A stretch of DNA of 64,000 bases, from assembly GCF_022605165.1 (NCBI RefSeq), contig NC_063068.1:1922001-1986000 (forward strand). The letters run 5' to 3'. Below the pieces are notes generated by a model. It saw only the letters and a list, made by a program, of their open reading frames with translations, was not told the DNA's origin and did no database searches. Within the stretch, counting starts at the first letter, position 1. Each line of letters opens with the position of its first letter. The DNA is from Purpureocillium takamizusanense. Lineage: Eukaryota > Ascomycota > Sordariomycetes > Hypocreales > Ophiocordycipitaceae. Of this stretch, positions 44,095 through 54,400 are shown in pieces. The position numbers and the translations under genes are program-made.

Positions 44095-46635
44095 ATGGCC
44101 TTTTACAACATCAACCTCGTCGTGGCCAGCGAGCCGCCGCCGCCCAGCGCTCCCCGCGCCATCACACACAAGTCTCGCGCCCCAGCGACGCCCATCGTCG
44201 GCGGCCGAGGCGATGACAAGTTCCGCTTCACCGTCCTGCGCGACGGCCTCGTGCGCTACGAGTACGCTCCGGACGGCCACTTCGAGGACCGGCCCTCTGC
44301 CTTCGCCGCCCTCCGCGACGAGGCCCTGCAGTCGGCCGCGGTCCCCGACTTCACCGTCCGCGAGACGTCGGCCAGGGTGGAGATAATCACGGAGCGGTTC
44401 CACCTCACTTACAGCAAGGCCGCCGGCCGCTTCTCGCCAGGGACCCTCTTCGCCCGCGTCTTCGGGCACACAGACGATGTGTGGCGCTTCGGCGAGGAGC
44501 AGCAGACCCTGGGCGGCACGTATCGCACGCTCGACCACGTCGACGGGCGCGTTGACATGGGCCACGGCGTGGTTTCGCGAAAAGGCTTCGCGAGCGTCGA
44601 CGACTCGCGCACGATGCTCTTCACGCCCGACGGCAGTTTCATCGCCCCGAGACGGGAGCCCGTAGAGGACCGTATCGATGGCTACCTGTTTTGCTACGGC
44701 CACGACTATCGTGCCGCCGTGCGGGCCCTTTACGCAATCTCAGGCCCGCAACCGCTACTCCCTCGCTGGGCGCTGGGTAACTGGTGGTCACGGTATAAGG
44801 AGTACACGACCGAGTCGTACCTTGAGCTCGTTCGCCTGTTTCGTCGAAATAGGCTGCCGCTGTCGTGCGCCGTGATCGACATGGACTGGCATTTGGTGCG
44901 CGACGACGTGGTCAAGCAAGCACGCCAGTCCGGCTGGACGGGGTACACTTGGAACAAGGCCTTATTTCCGGACCCAAAGGCGTTCATCAAGGAACTGCAT
45001 CATCAGGGGCTCAAGGTGACGGTGAATGATCACCCGGCCGAGGGCGTGGCCTGCTACGAGGATATGTATGAGGCGGTTGCCCGTAAGCTGAACATGGATG
45101 CGTCCACCAAAGAGACGATCCCTTTTGACATCACCGACAAGAACTTTCTGGAGGCGTATTTCGACCCGCTGCTCAAGCATATCGAGGACGATGGCGTCGA
45201 CTTCTGGTGGATCGACTGGCAGCAGGGACGGTACACGGACATGCGAGATGTCGATCCGCTTTGGGTGCTTAACCACTACCACTACCAGCACAACGCAAAG
45301 CGTCTCGCCCAGCGGCAGCGCAGCTCCTCTGCCGAGCACCCGCTCATCTTCTCGAGGTACGCGGGCCCAGGCAGCCATCGGTACCCTGTTGGCTTCTCGG
45401 GCGACACGATCGTGTCGTGGGCGTCGCTGGAATTCCAGCCAGAATTCACGGCGACGGCGAGCAACATCGGCTACGGCTGGTGGAGTCACGACATTGGCGG
45501 ACACATGCTCGGCGAGCGCGACGACGAGCTGACGGCGCGCTGGGTGCAGTTTGGAGTCTTCTCGCCCATCATGCGGCTGCATTCGACCAAGAATGAGTGG
45601 ATGTGCAAAGAGCCGTGGAAGCTGCCGGCGGGCTCGGGCCAAGGGCCCCAAGACACGGTCTTCAACTTTTTGCGCCTGCGCCACCGCCTCATACCGTATA
45701 TTCACACGATGAATGCGCGCGCGGCGCACAAGGAGCACGGGGAGCCGCTGGTACAGCCCATGTACTGGGAGCATCCCGAGCGCGACGAGGCATACAGCGT
45801 TCCAAACCAGTATTACTTTGGCACAGAGATGATCGTGGCGCCGATTACCTCGCCGCTGAACCGGGTCACCAAGACGGGCAAGGTGCGTGCATGGCTGCCG
45901 CCGGGCAAATATGTCGACTACTTCACTGGGGTGGCCTACGACGGGAACCGACATTTGTGGTTCAACAGGACTCTGGACAAATGCCCCGTGCTGTTGAAGC
46001 AGGGAGCCATCGTGCCCCTGGAAAGGGCCGAGGCCCCGGAAAATGGCGGCAAGAACCCAGACCGGTTCGAGATTGTCGTGGCAGTGGGGGCAGACGGGCA
46101 GTTTGAGCTGTTGGAGGAGGATGAGGAAGGCATCACCATCGCGCGGGAGGCGACCGAGTGGCCCGACTGGATCAGGACGCCCATTGTGTTCAAGCAAGCC
46201 GAAGGCACCATCACCATTGGCCCAACCACGGGCGGGCACCCAGGCCTTCGCCGCAACTGGTCCGTTCGCGTGCCCAGCGTCAAGGTCACGGGACCGGTGA
46301 CGGCCTCGTACACTGGCGAAGGGCCAGAGCCGCTCGTGTCCGTGGTGAACAGCGCGGTGCACGTGGAGCTGCGCGACGTGCCGCCGCGCTCGCAGGCGGT
46401 GATCCATCTGGGCGCGAACCCGCAGGTCGCCGTCAACAAGCCCGCCATGGAGCTGCTGTTCCCCATTCTGTACAAGGCGCAGGTCGGGTACGAGCTCAAG
46501 GAAAAGATCGAGGCCATTGTCGAGGACGAAGGGGCGTCGACGGCGGCGCGAGCGAGCCAGCTGGACACGCTGGACATGGACCCGGACCTGAGGCTGGTGG
46601 TGAATGAGATCCTGTTTGCAAAGTCGAGCGCCTAG
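44095..46635 (+). CDS. Glycoside hydrolase family 31 (alpha-glucosidase/alpha-xylosidase type)
   Basis: Intronless gene of 846 residues; the start MAFYNINLVV is taken because the frame upstream of it has no ATG. The catalytic (beta/alpha)8 barrel shows the GH31 order: CAVIDMDWH, the nucleophile Asp374 in WWIDWQQG, the acid/base Asp437 in FSGDTIVSW, GYGWWSHDIGGH, and FSPIMRLHSTKNEWMCKEPW. N-terminal beta-domain sequence and two C-terminal beta domains complete the usual architecture. No signal peptide is seen, so the enzyme is probably intracellular. GH31 members release terminal alpha-linked glucose or xylose; the exact specificity cannot be read here. Length is normal for the family. Confidence 0.93.
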   Translation: MAFYNINLVVASEPPPPSAPRAITHKSRAPATPIVGGRGDDKFRFTVLRDGLVRYEYAPDGHFEDRPSAFAALRDEALQSAAVPDFTVRETSARVEIITERFHLTYSKAAGRFSPGTLFARVFGHTDDVWRFGEEQQTLGGTYRTLDHVDGRVDMGHGVVSRKGFASVDDSRTMLFTPDGSFIAPRREPVEDRIDGYLFCYGHDYRAAVRALYAISGPQPLLPRWALGNWWSRYKEYTTESYLELVRLFRRNRLPLSCAVIDMDWHLVRDDVVKQARQSGWTGYTWNKALFPDPKAFIKELHHQGLKVTVNDHPAEGVACYEDMYEAVARKLNMDASTKETIPFDITDKNFLEAYFDPLLKHIEDDGVDFWWIDWQQGRYTDMRDVDPLWVLNHYHYQHNAKRLAQRQRSSSAEHPLIFSRYAGPGSHRYPVGFSGDTIVSWASLEFQPEFTATASNIGYGWWSHDIGGHMLGERDDELTARWVQFGVFSPIMRLHSTKNEWMCKEPWKLPAGSGQGPQDTVFNFLRLRHRLIPYIHTMNARAAHKEHGEPLVQPMYWEHPERDEAYSVPNQYYFGTEMIVAPITSPLNRVTKTGKVRAWLPPGKYVDYFTGVAYDGNRHLWFNRTLDKCPVLLKQGAIVPLERAEAPENGGKNPDRFEIVVAVGADGQFELLEEDEEGITIAREATEWPDWIRTPIVFKQAEGTITIGPTTGGHPGLRRNWSVRVPSVKVTGPVTASYTGEGPEPLVSVVNSAVHVELRDVPPRSQAVIHLGANPQVAVNKPAMELLFPILYKAQVGYELKEKIEAIVEDEGASTAARASQLDTLDMDPDLRLVVNEILFAKSSA

Positions 46636-47653
46636 CGTGCCTGTACAGGCTGCCCCCATTCATGGCAACGACCTAGGTAAGCAGCCACGCGTGCCCTCGT
46701 GCGAATTGGACGTTGCGCCTTGGATATGAAACAGCCGCGGCGAGTTGAGGTGCACCACGGGAGCAACGAAGAATAGAATCACAGGCAGAGGATTAAGCGC
46801 TTAAGGAGTTCATCTGCCTTGACTGGTGGCTTAGCTTCCCAAGATTCCCAAGCCCATCAGCATTATTATCCCTACCAGTTGCAGTAACTAACTTGGTGGT
46901 ATTCGTAACATGCGGCACGCCTGCTGGCGCGTGAAAGGTTGTGTGCCGGGACGGAGAGGCGGGCCACCAATGGCAGCGGCAAAGGGGAGGATCGCTCAAC
47001 AGGATCGTCGACCAAGGCCCGCTAAAGTCTGACCACCGTCGTCATCGAGCAGCGCGACGGTGGGCGGTCAGATCTCCGTTTGCTAGTGGTCGCGATGCGT
47101 TTTTGCTACGTAGCAGCAAGAGCTGAGGCTGGGCGAGCTTCGGGGGAGGGAGATGCAGCACTTTTCCCATGCCTGCTCCGGGACATGGCAATCCATCCTA
47201 GCAATTATTAAGAGTTTTTCTCATCAAGCTACAGGCGTGAGTGCACGAGACGGCAATCTACAACCACAACTTGTTAGTGCGCAGCGGAAATGCGTGGTGG
47301 ACTGCTACCTAGTAAGGGACATCCATCCACCAGGGCACGGGATCGGGGCGTCGCGGGGGGCGGTGCGTGCCTTGCCCAAGCCTCCACCCACCGAAGGCAC
47401 CTGCTAGGCGCTGCCACGGTGCCCTACGGGATGGAGCGCGCGCTGGCGTCTGTCTCCAAGAGGCTGGTGAGGCGCCGCGGGGGGGCGCTAAGCCCACCTG
47501 GGGAGCGGCTGGCGGACGGGCGTTTGCTGGCCCCACACCCACTGCGGGACGGGACCCGCACCTGACAGCGGTGGAGCCCGGAACCTTCTGTCGTCAACGC
47601 AGTCCGTGATTCACAGCATCCTCACAGCTGCGCGCCAGCTGCGAGGCGCGACC

Positions 47654-47661
47654 TATAAAAG
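47654..47661 (+). promoter_or_regulatory. TATA-like element with downstream pyrimidine tract
   Basis: CTATAAAAG is followed about 35 bp later by a T/C-rich stretch (47691-47735), the common layout of fungal core promoters. No protein-coding frame downstream is convincing. Confidence 0.4.
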
Positions 47662-47786
47662 CGCCCACGAGGGCCACCACGATTCGAACTTTCCTTCCTT
47701 CCTTTCTTCTCTTCTCTTTCTCTCTTCACCACCACAGCATCCCTTACAGTATCCTTACCCGCTTCACCAGAAAAAAACCCTCTTCC

Positions 47787-48038
47787 CCACTGGTCGTGCA
47801 CCACCAGTGGCCCTACCACCTCCGCCAGTATCCTCACCTGCTTCAAAGAAAAACCACCTGAAAAAAACCACCGGCCGTGCACCACCGGTGGCCCTACCAC
47901 TACCACGGGTATCCTTACCCCCTTCAGACAAAAAAACCACTGGTCGTGCACCACCAGTGGTTCTACCACCACCACAAGCATCCTTACCTGCTTCAAAAAA
48001 ACCCCTGAAAAAAACCACCGGTCGTGCACCACCGGTGG
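47787..48038. repeat. Four hairpin-forming repeat units
   Basis: Four 24-bp inverted-repeat units lie at 47787-47810, 47868-47891, 47937-47960 and 48015-48038. Each has a 7-bp stem and a 10-nt loop. Units 1 and 3 have stem arms CCACTGG/CCAGTGG; units 2 and 4 have CCACCGG/CCGGTGG, so both arms change together. Flanking sequence also repeats, giving two higher-order copies about 150 bp apart. In the frame that is open here the units read as a Thr-Gly-Arg-Ala-Pro-Pro-Val repeat, and the stem change is silent in it. Confidence 0.85.
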
Positions 48039-48046
48039 CCCTCTAC

Positions 48047-48200
48047 CACCAGTATCCTTATCCGCTTCAAAAACCCAGCATCCTTTCAGTATTCTTATCC
48101 TGCATCCTTATAGTATCATTATCCTTCATCCTTTCAGTATCCTTATCCTGCATCTTTATAGCATTCTTTTCTACATCCTTACAGTATTCTTACCCAGCAT
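48047..48200. repeat. Imperfect TATCCTTA / CATCCTT repeats
   Basis: About seven degenerate units of roughly 15-24 bp built from CATCCTTT/CAGTATCCTTAT words follow the hairpin array directly. The last spacer of the array already contains the same words, so the two repeats may share an origin. Confidence 0.65.
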
Positions 48201-49544
48201 TTTTACTTGTATGTCTTACCGTCATCGTCATCACCTGGTGACTTCTGCTAATTTGTGGCACAGGACAGGTTTTCATTTCAGCTAGGACCGACCGACCGAC
48301 CGACCGACGACACTTCCGCACGACAGACCAGCACACTGCGGATCAAAAGAGAGGCTCAATCGACAAACACCGTGGGCACCAAGAAAGCAAGCCCGAAAAG
48401 GTCGGTACATTTCCTTTTTGTCTCGTGTCAACTTTTGGACAATCCACTGACTTGGCTTTGCAGACCGACCGACCGACCCTTCGACACCCTGCGCTCCTGT
48501 TCTTTTCGACTGAGCAGCAGCAGCAGCAGCACGACACGACGACATTCAGCATCGACAACCCGCGACGACAATCGACAAGAAAACAGACTGGAGCCTCCTC
48601 CCATCGCCTTCACACGCAACGCCAAGCACTCATCAATCTTGATGCTCATTGCTTGTTCTTTTCGCGTTTGGCAAGGTGGGAGAAACATCAAGCTTCGAAA
48701 GAAGCCTGCGCAAGCAAAGACGGCAAAGGGCCTCCCGCTGGGGACTTGCCATGCCCTCCCTGCCTCCAAGCATTGCTGCAGACATGTTTTCGTAGATTGT
48801 ACATAGAGTGACATGCACACACAAACACACATACACACACACATACACACAAATGTTTCTCGTAGCAAAAGTGATCGTCGACAAGTCCCACAGCAAGTCG
48901 GCAACACACACATACACACGTTGTCGGACTTGTTTTTCTCAATCTTACGTGAGGATCCATATTCATCCATCCACCCGTCCATCGGCCCCTCCTCCCCTTG
49001 CGCCAACGCGGGACGGCCGCGCCCACCCCCCCAGCTAGCTCCAGGACCTGAGGCTGATGAGCCCGCCACCCCCCCCGGCCTCCCGATCGGCGAGCCGCCT
49101 GCTTCACGCAGGCTAGCCATGTGGCTCCCGGTTAGTGTGTGTGTGTGTGCTGATGAGGTTGTTCGCCATCTCGAGCCCCAAGGTGACATCCTGCCTCCTG
49201 GCCGCCCCGGTGCCGTGTACGTAGATGGTACCTTAGTTAGCCCCCTCCCCCGTCCCAGTTAATTAATGCCATGGTCTTTCCCCATCCTCCTCCACGTCCC
49301 TCCCCGTTTCGTTTCTTCTCTCTGCTCTCCTTGTCTTTCATGCTTTCTTTCCGATTTGTCTAGAGCCCGGATTCTATTTCTCTTTTTCCCCAATACGCCT
49401 CTGCTGCTCGTCTTCGCCTGCGCTGTCGTTCGTGGTGCATCGCAAAGTGCCCATCCGTGGGGCGTGTAAAACACCACCTCACCAGCAGCACGGCCACCAA
49501 GAAACAAGCTCTCAACGACGACGGAGACAAAAGAAAACGCCTGA

Positions 49545-49575
<31 letters not shown>

Positions 49576-49578
49576 GCC

Positions 49579-49863
49579 ATGTCGGACCTCAAGCCCGTCA
49601 AGGACCTCGACCCCAACGCGTGGTACCACCTCACCGAGGCCCGGGTCGACGACTACGACAAGAAGAAGTTTGGGGGCATGCTGCAGATTGACGGCAAGGG
49701 CGTCTTTTACGTGTTTGGCGCCGACAAGGGCCAGTATTTTCAGTTTGTACGTTTTGTCGTGTCCCCCCTTTTACACGTATTGCCCGTCTTGTCTTTCGGG
49801 TATTCAAAGAGAGAGATGTGAGGGAAGGGGAGAGGAGAGAGGAAGTTACACACTGGCGTGCAG

Positions 49864-49895
<32 letters not shown>

Positions 49896-50942
49896 CTGAC
49901 ACTCCTCCACCTGCTAGCAACCCGTCGACAACAAGCCCGGGCGCTACGCCATCCGCGCCTCCAAGACGGCCATCAACCGGCAGCTCGGCGTCTGCCGCGT
50001 CGAGGCCGAGACCGACTCGGACAAGACGCGCCCCTGCATGCTCGCCCCGGACGGCAGCGACGTCCAGAAGTGGGACGTGGCCAGCTGGGGAGGAGGAGGG
50101 GGGGACGGCAACAACAACAACAACAACAAGAACAGCAACAGCACGTACCGCCTCGTCAACGTCGCCAACGGCACCGGCTACCACCTCGACGTCCACCCGG
50201 GCTCCGCCGTCTTCCTCAGCTCAAACATCGACACGGCCGTCTACCAGCCCGCCCAGCACTGGCTCATGACCAGCGCCAAGCCCGTCAACGACGGCGCCTA
50301 CAGCACCGTCTTCTCCGACGTACGTTTCCCCTTTTTTCCCCCCGTTTCCAGTTTCCCGTTTCCTCTTTTATGCCCCTCTGGAATTTCATACTCGGCTTCA
50401 TCTTGAAGACGGGGAGAAAGCGCCGCTGTGCTCTCTTGGATGAGACAAAGTGCATGGGGAGACAACGTAACTCACACGATAACCACCCTCATCAGGTCCC
50501 CGCCTCAACAACCACCTCCTCCCATCCCGGCTCCTCCTCCTCCTCCTCCTCCGGCGGCCTCTCCTCCGGCGCAGCAGCCGGCATCGGCGTCGGCGTCGCC
50601 CTCGCCGTCATCGCCGCCGCCCTCCTCGCCTTCTTCCTCTGGCGCCACCGCCGCCGTCGCCAGCGCCTCGCCTCCTCCTCCTCCTCCGCCGCCGCAGAGC
50701 TCGGCGACAATAAGCACGGCATCACCACCAACACCAACACCACCGCCGGCAACGGCAGCGGCAGCTATCGCGACCACCCGGACGGCAGCAGCCCCGAAAA
50801 GACCACCCCCGTCCCGCCCTACTCGCATGCCCAGTCCCCCCCGCCGCCGCAGGAGCTGCCGCACCACCCGGCCCCCGTCGAGGCGCCCGCCGACGAGCGT
50901 TTCGAGCTCGACTCAACACAGCAGCAGAGCGACCGTCGGTGA
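49579..50942 (+). CDS. Single-pass membrane protein with ricin-B-like ectodomain
   Basis: Three exons, 49579-49746, 49918-50319 and 50496-50942, encode 338 residues. The first ~225 residues contain NAWYHLTEARVDD, the YRLVNVANGTGYHLDVH strand-turn unit and QHWLMTSA, which resemble beta-trefoil (ricin B-like) repeats. A Gly/Asn tract sits in the middle. A Ser-rich stalk is followed by one membrane span (AAAGIGVGVALAVIAAALLAFFLW) with the stop-transfer RHRRRRQR, and the ~100-residue tail is Pro/Ser-rich. This plan is common in fungal surface sensors with lectin-like ectodomains, but no N-terminal signal peptide is visible, so topology is uncertain. A CT repeat (49548-49574) lies just before the start and a CAT repeat (49863-49895) lies in intron 1. 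Confidence 0.8.
49863..49895. repeat. CAT trinucleotide microsatellite in intron 1
   Basis: About eleven CAT units in the first intron of the membrane-protein gene, likely length-variable among isolates. Confidence 0.8.
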
Positions 50943-51403
50943 CCATAAAAGACTAACAGGTGCAACGACGAATGACACGGCCCCGCCTTTGGTGTCAACC
51001 CTCAAAAGGGGATGTATTCTTCCACGGTAGAATGATAAAGGGACATTGTAAAGCTCGCGCATCGGATACACAAAGACTTGGGGGCATCGCTTGGCGTTCC
51101 GGTTCGCATTCACGTCGGGGTCAATTCTCAGCCATAGAAACCGGCATCCGTCCGCGGCTATGAGCCCAGTTTCAACAAGACGTACTCTGTTGGATATACC
51201 TCTTTCTACTCTTGTCTCTCTAAAACTGAACAATGCATCCATGTACTGCCGCTACTCATAGCAGAGCGCCCGCCGTCCGTCCGTCGGTCGCAGGCTGCTA
51301 TGCTCAATGAGGCCGCTGATACCCAAACTCCTACAACCGCTCATCCTTGCTCCCATCTCTGTCCTCACACATCCGTGGTATAGTCGTCCGCCCATCGACG
51401 CTC
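50943..51403. other. Convergent intergenic region
   Basis: About 460 bp between the convergent membrane-protein and DIP2-like genes, probably both 3' UTRs. Nothing else is seen. Confidence 0.45.
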
Positions 51404-54400
51404 TCACTGTCCCTGCCCATGCCCTTGCCGCGGGTTCATATCCCCAGCGAGGTTCATGTGCATGATGGCGTCGGCAGTCCAGCTCTCCTCGTCATCGCCC
51501 TTGTCATCCCCGCTCCATACTTCAAAGCCCTCACGCCCGTCTACACCGGGCAGCCGGATCCTGGGCGGCACCTGACCGTCCGAAGGTCGTCTCGCCGGCT
51601 TCGGGCCGACACGTGGTGGTGGCTGCGCGTCCCTCTGCTCGTCGCCGCCATAAGGACTGTGGCCAAAGTACCCGCCGTCCCCGCCACTCGTCGATCGCGC
51701 GTGATAGTGTTGCTGCTGCTCTCCGCCCGCTCTGCCGCTCTGCGGATACGCCGTGGGCGTGGGCATGTGCTCTTCTCCTATGCTATCATGCGTCTGCACC
51801 GGCGTCATGTTGGCAATGTGGTCCATCTGCTGCTCAAACTCCTCCTGCTCCAAGATCTGCGGCGCGTGCTCCACGTTCCTCAGGCTGGATGCTCCGGCGG
51901 CGGGTACTCCGGAGGAGCGTATGCTGCCTGTCGAGATCCTGTTCGGGTCACCTCCGACCTCCGCGCCGGCACCTCCGGCTTCGCCCATAGCGGATGGGTC
52001 CAGGTCGCGGATGGCGAATTGGGCCAAGGTGCGCAGCTTCCGCGTCACCCAGCCCGCGAGGATCTTGCCTCTTTGCTTCTCGCCTAGTCTCGACCGGGGA
52101 AAGTCTCCTTTGCTGACAAAGGCGACAATGTCGACAATGATTTGGTGCTCGTTGAGGATCGCGTTGACGATGACCGGCACGATCGAGGCAAGGTACGGCT
52201 TGCGGCTGACTTCAACCAACACCACCACTAGTCCACCGGCCTGGAAGACGGCACTGCCAACGGGGTCAGACACGCGCGGCTCACTTTTGTTCAAGGGGAG
52301 GGGGGGGGAACTCCATGTACTCACCAGCCTCCGGGCACAATGTTGCGATGGCATCGTTCCACCGACGATTCGATATCCATGGGAAAGTGCGAAAGGCCGT
52401 TGATCTCAAAGGTCTCGCCGATGCTGCCCAGCACAAATAGTACCTGCATGTCTACCAACGCCCCTCCGGGCCCAATGGGCCGGCTGACGTTGTGCAAGAA
52501 CCCAAGGTCGCCTGTCCGAACGTACGCGACGCTGGGATCTCCGTCGACCGTACGTCCGTCGAACCGCTCGGCATCAAAGGCGTCCTTGGATCCGTAAAAC
52601 GACTTGACGCAGGCTTCCGAGTCGACCCATATCTCGCCATACTCGCCGTCGTAGCAGTGGCTGCGGCTTTCCGGGTTGATGATGGCAATCTGTGTCGACA
52701 CGGGCACCATGCCCGAGTCCTGCACCAACAGCGCCTTGGGCTCCGTATCCGGATCCACGGGAACCACGAGGCCGCGGCGGAGCGCCTTGGTGTCGAGCCA
52801 CAGCTCAATCGGCTCTATGCACATGTACGACCGAGACGCAACCATGGGGTTGAGCACGTGGGAGTAGACGGTGTTGATGGCGGTCCTGTCCAGGCCCACC
52901 GCGGCAAAGTGAAGACGGACCTTCTGGAACACGTCCACCCGCGGCCTTGCGTCTGCCGAGATCATCATGTTCTTGAGCTCGTGGAGCGTAAACCCCTTGG
53001 CGTGCATGGCCGCCATCGCATGATCCAACATCTGCGGGGTCGCATAGGTGTCCTTGATCTTGTACCGAGACAGAGTCACAAACAGCGACATGGGGTTTTG
53101 CGCGAACTCGACGGGCGAGAGAAGATACGTCGGCGTCCCGATGTAGATGCCCATCAGGCAAGTGTGGATGAAGCCCAGGCCCGTGGTGCTGCGGACGCAT
53201 CCCAGCACCGGCCGCGAGCTCGTCATCTGGCACGTCTCCTTTTGCACCTTGCACATGCCCATGATGGTGTCGTGGCCCAGCTGCACCGCGATCCTGCGCT
53301 GATCGGGCGTCCAGTACGTCCATACAATGACGGGATATCCAGGCCGGATCCAGGCGGGATCTATCGTCAGGCCCAAGTCCCGCAGCCCATTGTTTTGCTT
53401 GGGCGGCTTCGTCGTGTTGTAGACGTTGGGTATCGCAATCTTGAGGATCTGCGCCGACTGCTTGATGTGACTGGAGACGGGCTTCAGCTTGATGAGGTGG
53501 TCCACTTCTTGGTTCACGAGCACCGCCTTGACTCTGTAGTCAGAGACGATGTGCAGGAAGGCCGGGACGTCCTCGTTGAGCCGGTTCTGGTCGAGAGGCG
53601 CCATGGGAATCACGACCGCCCCCAGGTTGATGCAGGCATGGATCGCGAAGACAAATTCCTCAGAGTGCGTGTACATGAGGATCATGTGGTCGCCAGGCCG
53701 CACCTTGACCTTATTCTTGAGGTACATGGCGACAGCCGCGACCCTAGTGTCAAACTTGCGCCAGGTGATGCCCTTGCCCTCGCGACCGCGGCCGTCGATG
53801 GTGCAGTACGACAGCTCTTCGGGCTGCCGCGCAACCCGCCACTGGATCAGGTCCGTGATGCAGGCAAAGTTGTTGAGGGGAGTCGACGTGCGGTCGTCGA
53901 TGACGACTTCTCTTCGGTCGATACCCGAATATTGCTTGTCGGCATCTGCGAGGATGTCCGCTCTCGACTCTGACGCGATCTGGGACCAGATGCCGCCGAT
54001 GGGATCAATGCCGATGGGCAGGTTCAGCACCGCGTGCTCGACGCCAAACTTGACGTGGACGCACGGCAGGTTGCCGAGGTCAAACTCGCGGCGGCACAAC
54101 ATGTTGCCAATCTCTCGTCGCCCGTTCTTGAGGACCCGGGGCAGCGAGTTGGGCGCCGTGATCATGACGCAGTAGAGGCGCAGGTGATGCTCCTGCATTA
54201 GCACCTCCATGCAGCGGTCAGCCAAGGAATCCAGCAGCGCGGTGTCGGGCTGCCGCGGGGGGCCTCCCGAGGTGAGAGGCGCCGTCGACGCAGCCGCCGA
54301 CTCGACAACGACCACCGGGAGGTGCTCGTCGTTGACAAAGACGTCGAACGCGGAGCAGTCGTAAATCTTGGAGACGTTCTTGACGATGCTGACGACCATG

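Larger units (their letters stand above)
46636..49578. other. Long intergenic region with repeats, no supported protein gene
   Basis: 2.9 kb. It contains a TATA-like element at 47654-47661 followed by a pyrimidine-rich stretch, then the hairpin repeat array (47787-48038), TATCCTTA-type repeats (48047-48200), ACCG runs near 48286 and 48466, and an AC-rich run at 48812-48855. The frame 47606-48241 spans the array but starts upstream of the TATA and has no domain. A non-coding transcript or a long leader of the next gene is possible. Confidence 0.5.

Noticed and set aside
44962..46659. 565-codon open frame on the minus strand
   Set aside because: It is antisense to the catalytic half of the GH31 gene and arises from its high GC3; no domain.
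47680..47700. TTCGAATC T-loop-like word on the minus strand (possible tRNA)
   Set aside because: Flanking bases do not form a T-stem, and no A box or acceptor stem is found.
47606..48241. 211-codon frame across the hairpin array
   Set aside because: Its ATG lies upstream of the TATA element, the product is a repeat echo of the DNA, and no domain is seen. Kept as repeat, not CDS.
48428..49189. 253-codon minus-strand frame over simple repeats
   Set aside because: Composition is driven by AC-type microsatellites (runs of Cys-Val) and the frame has no domain or splice support.
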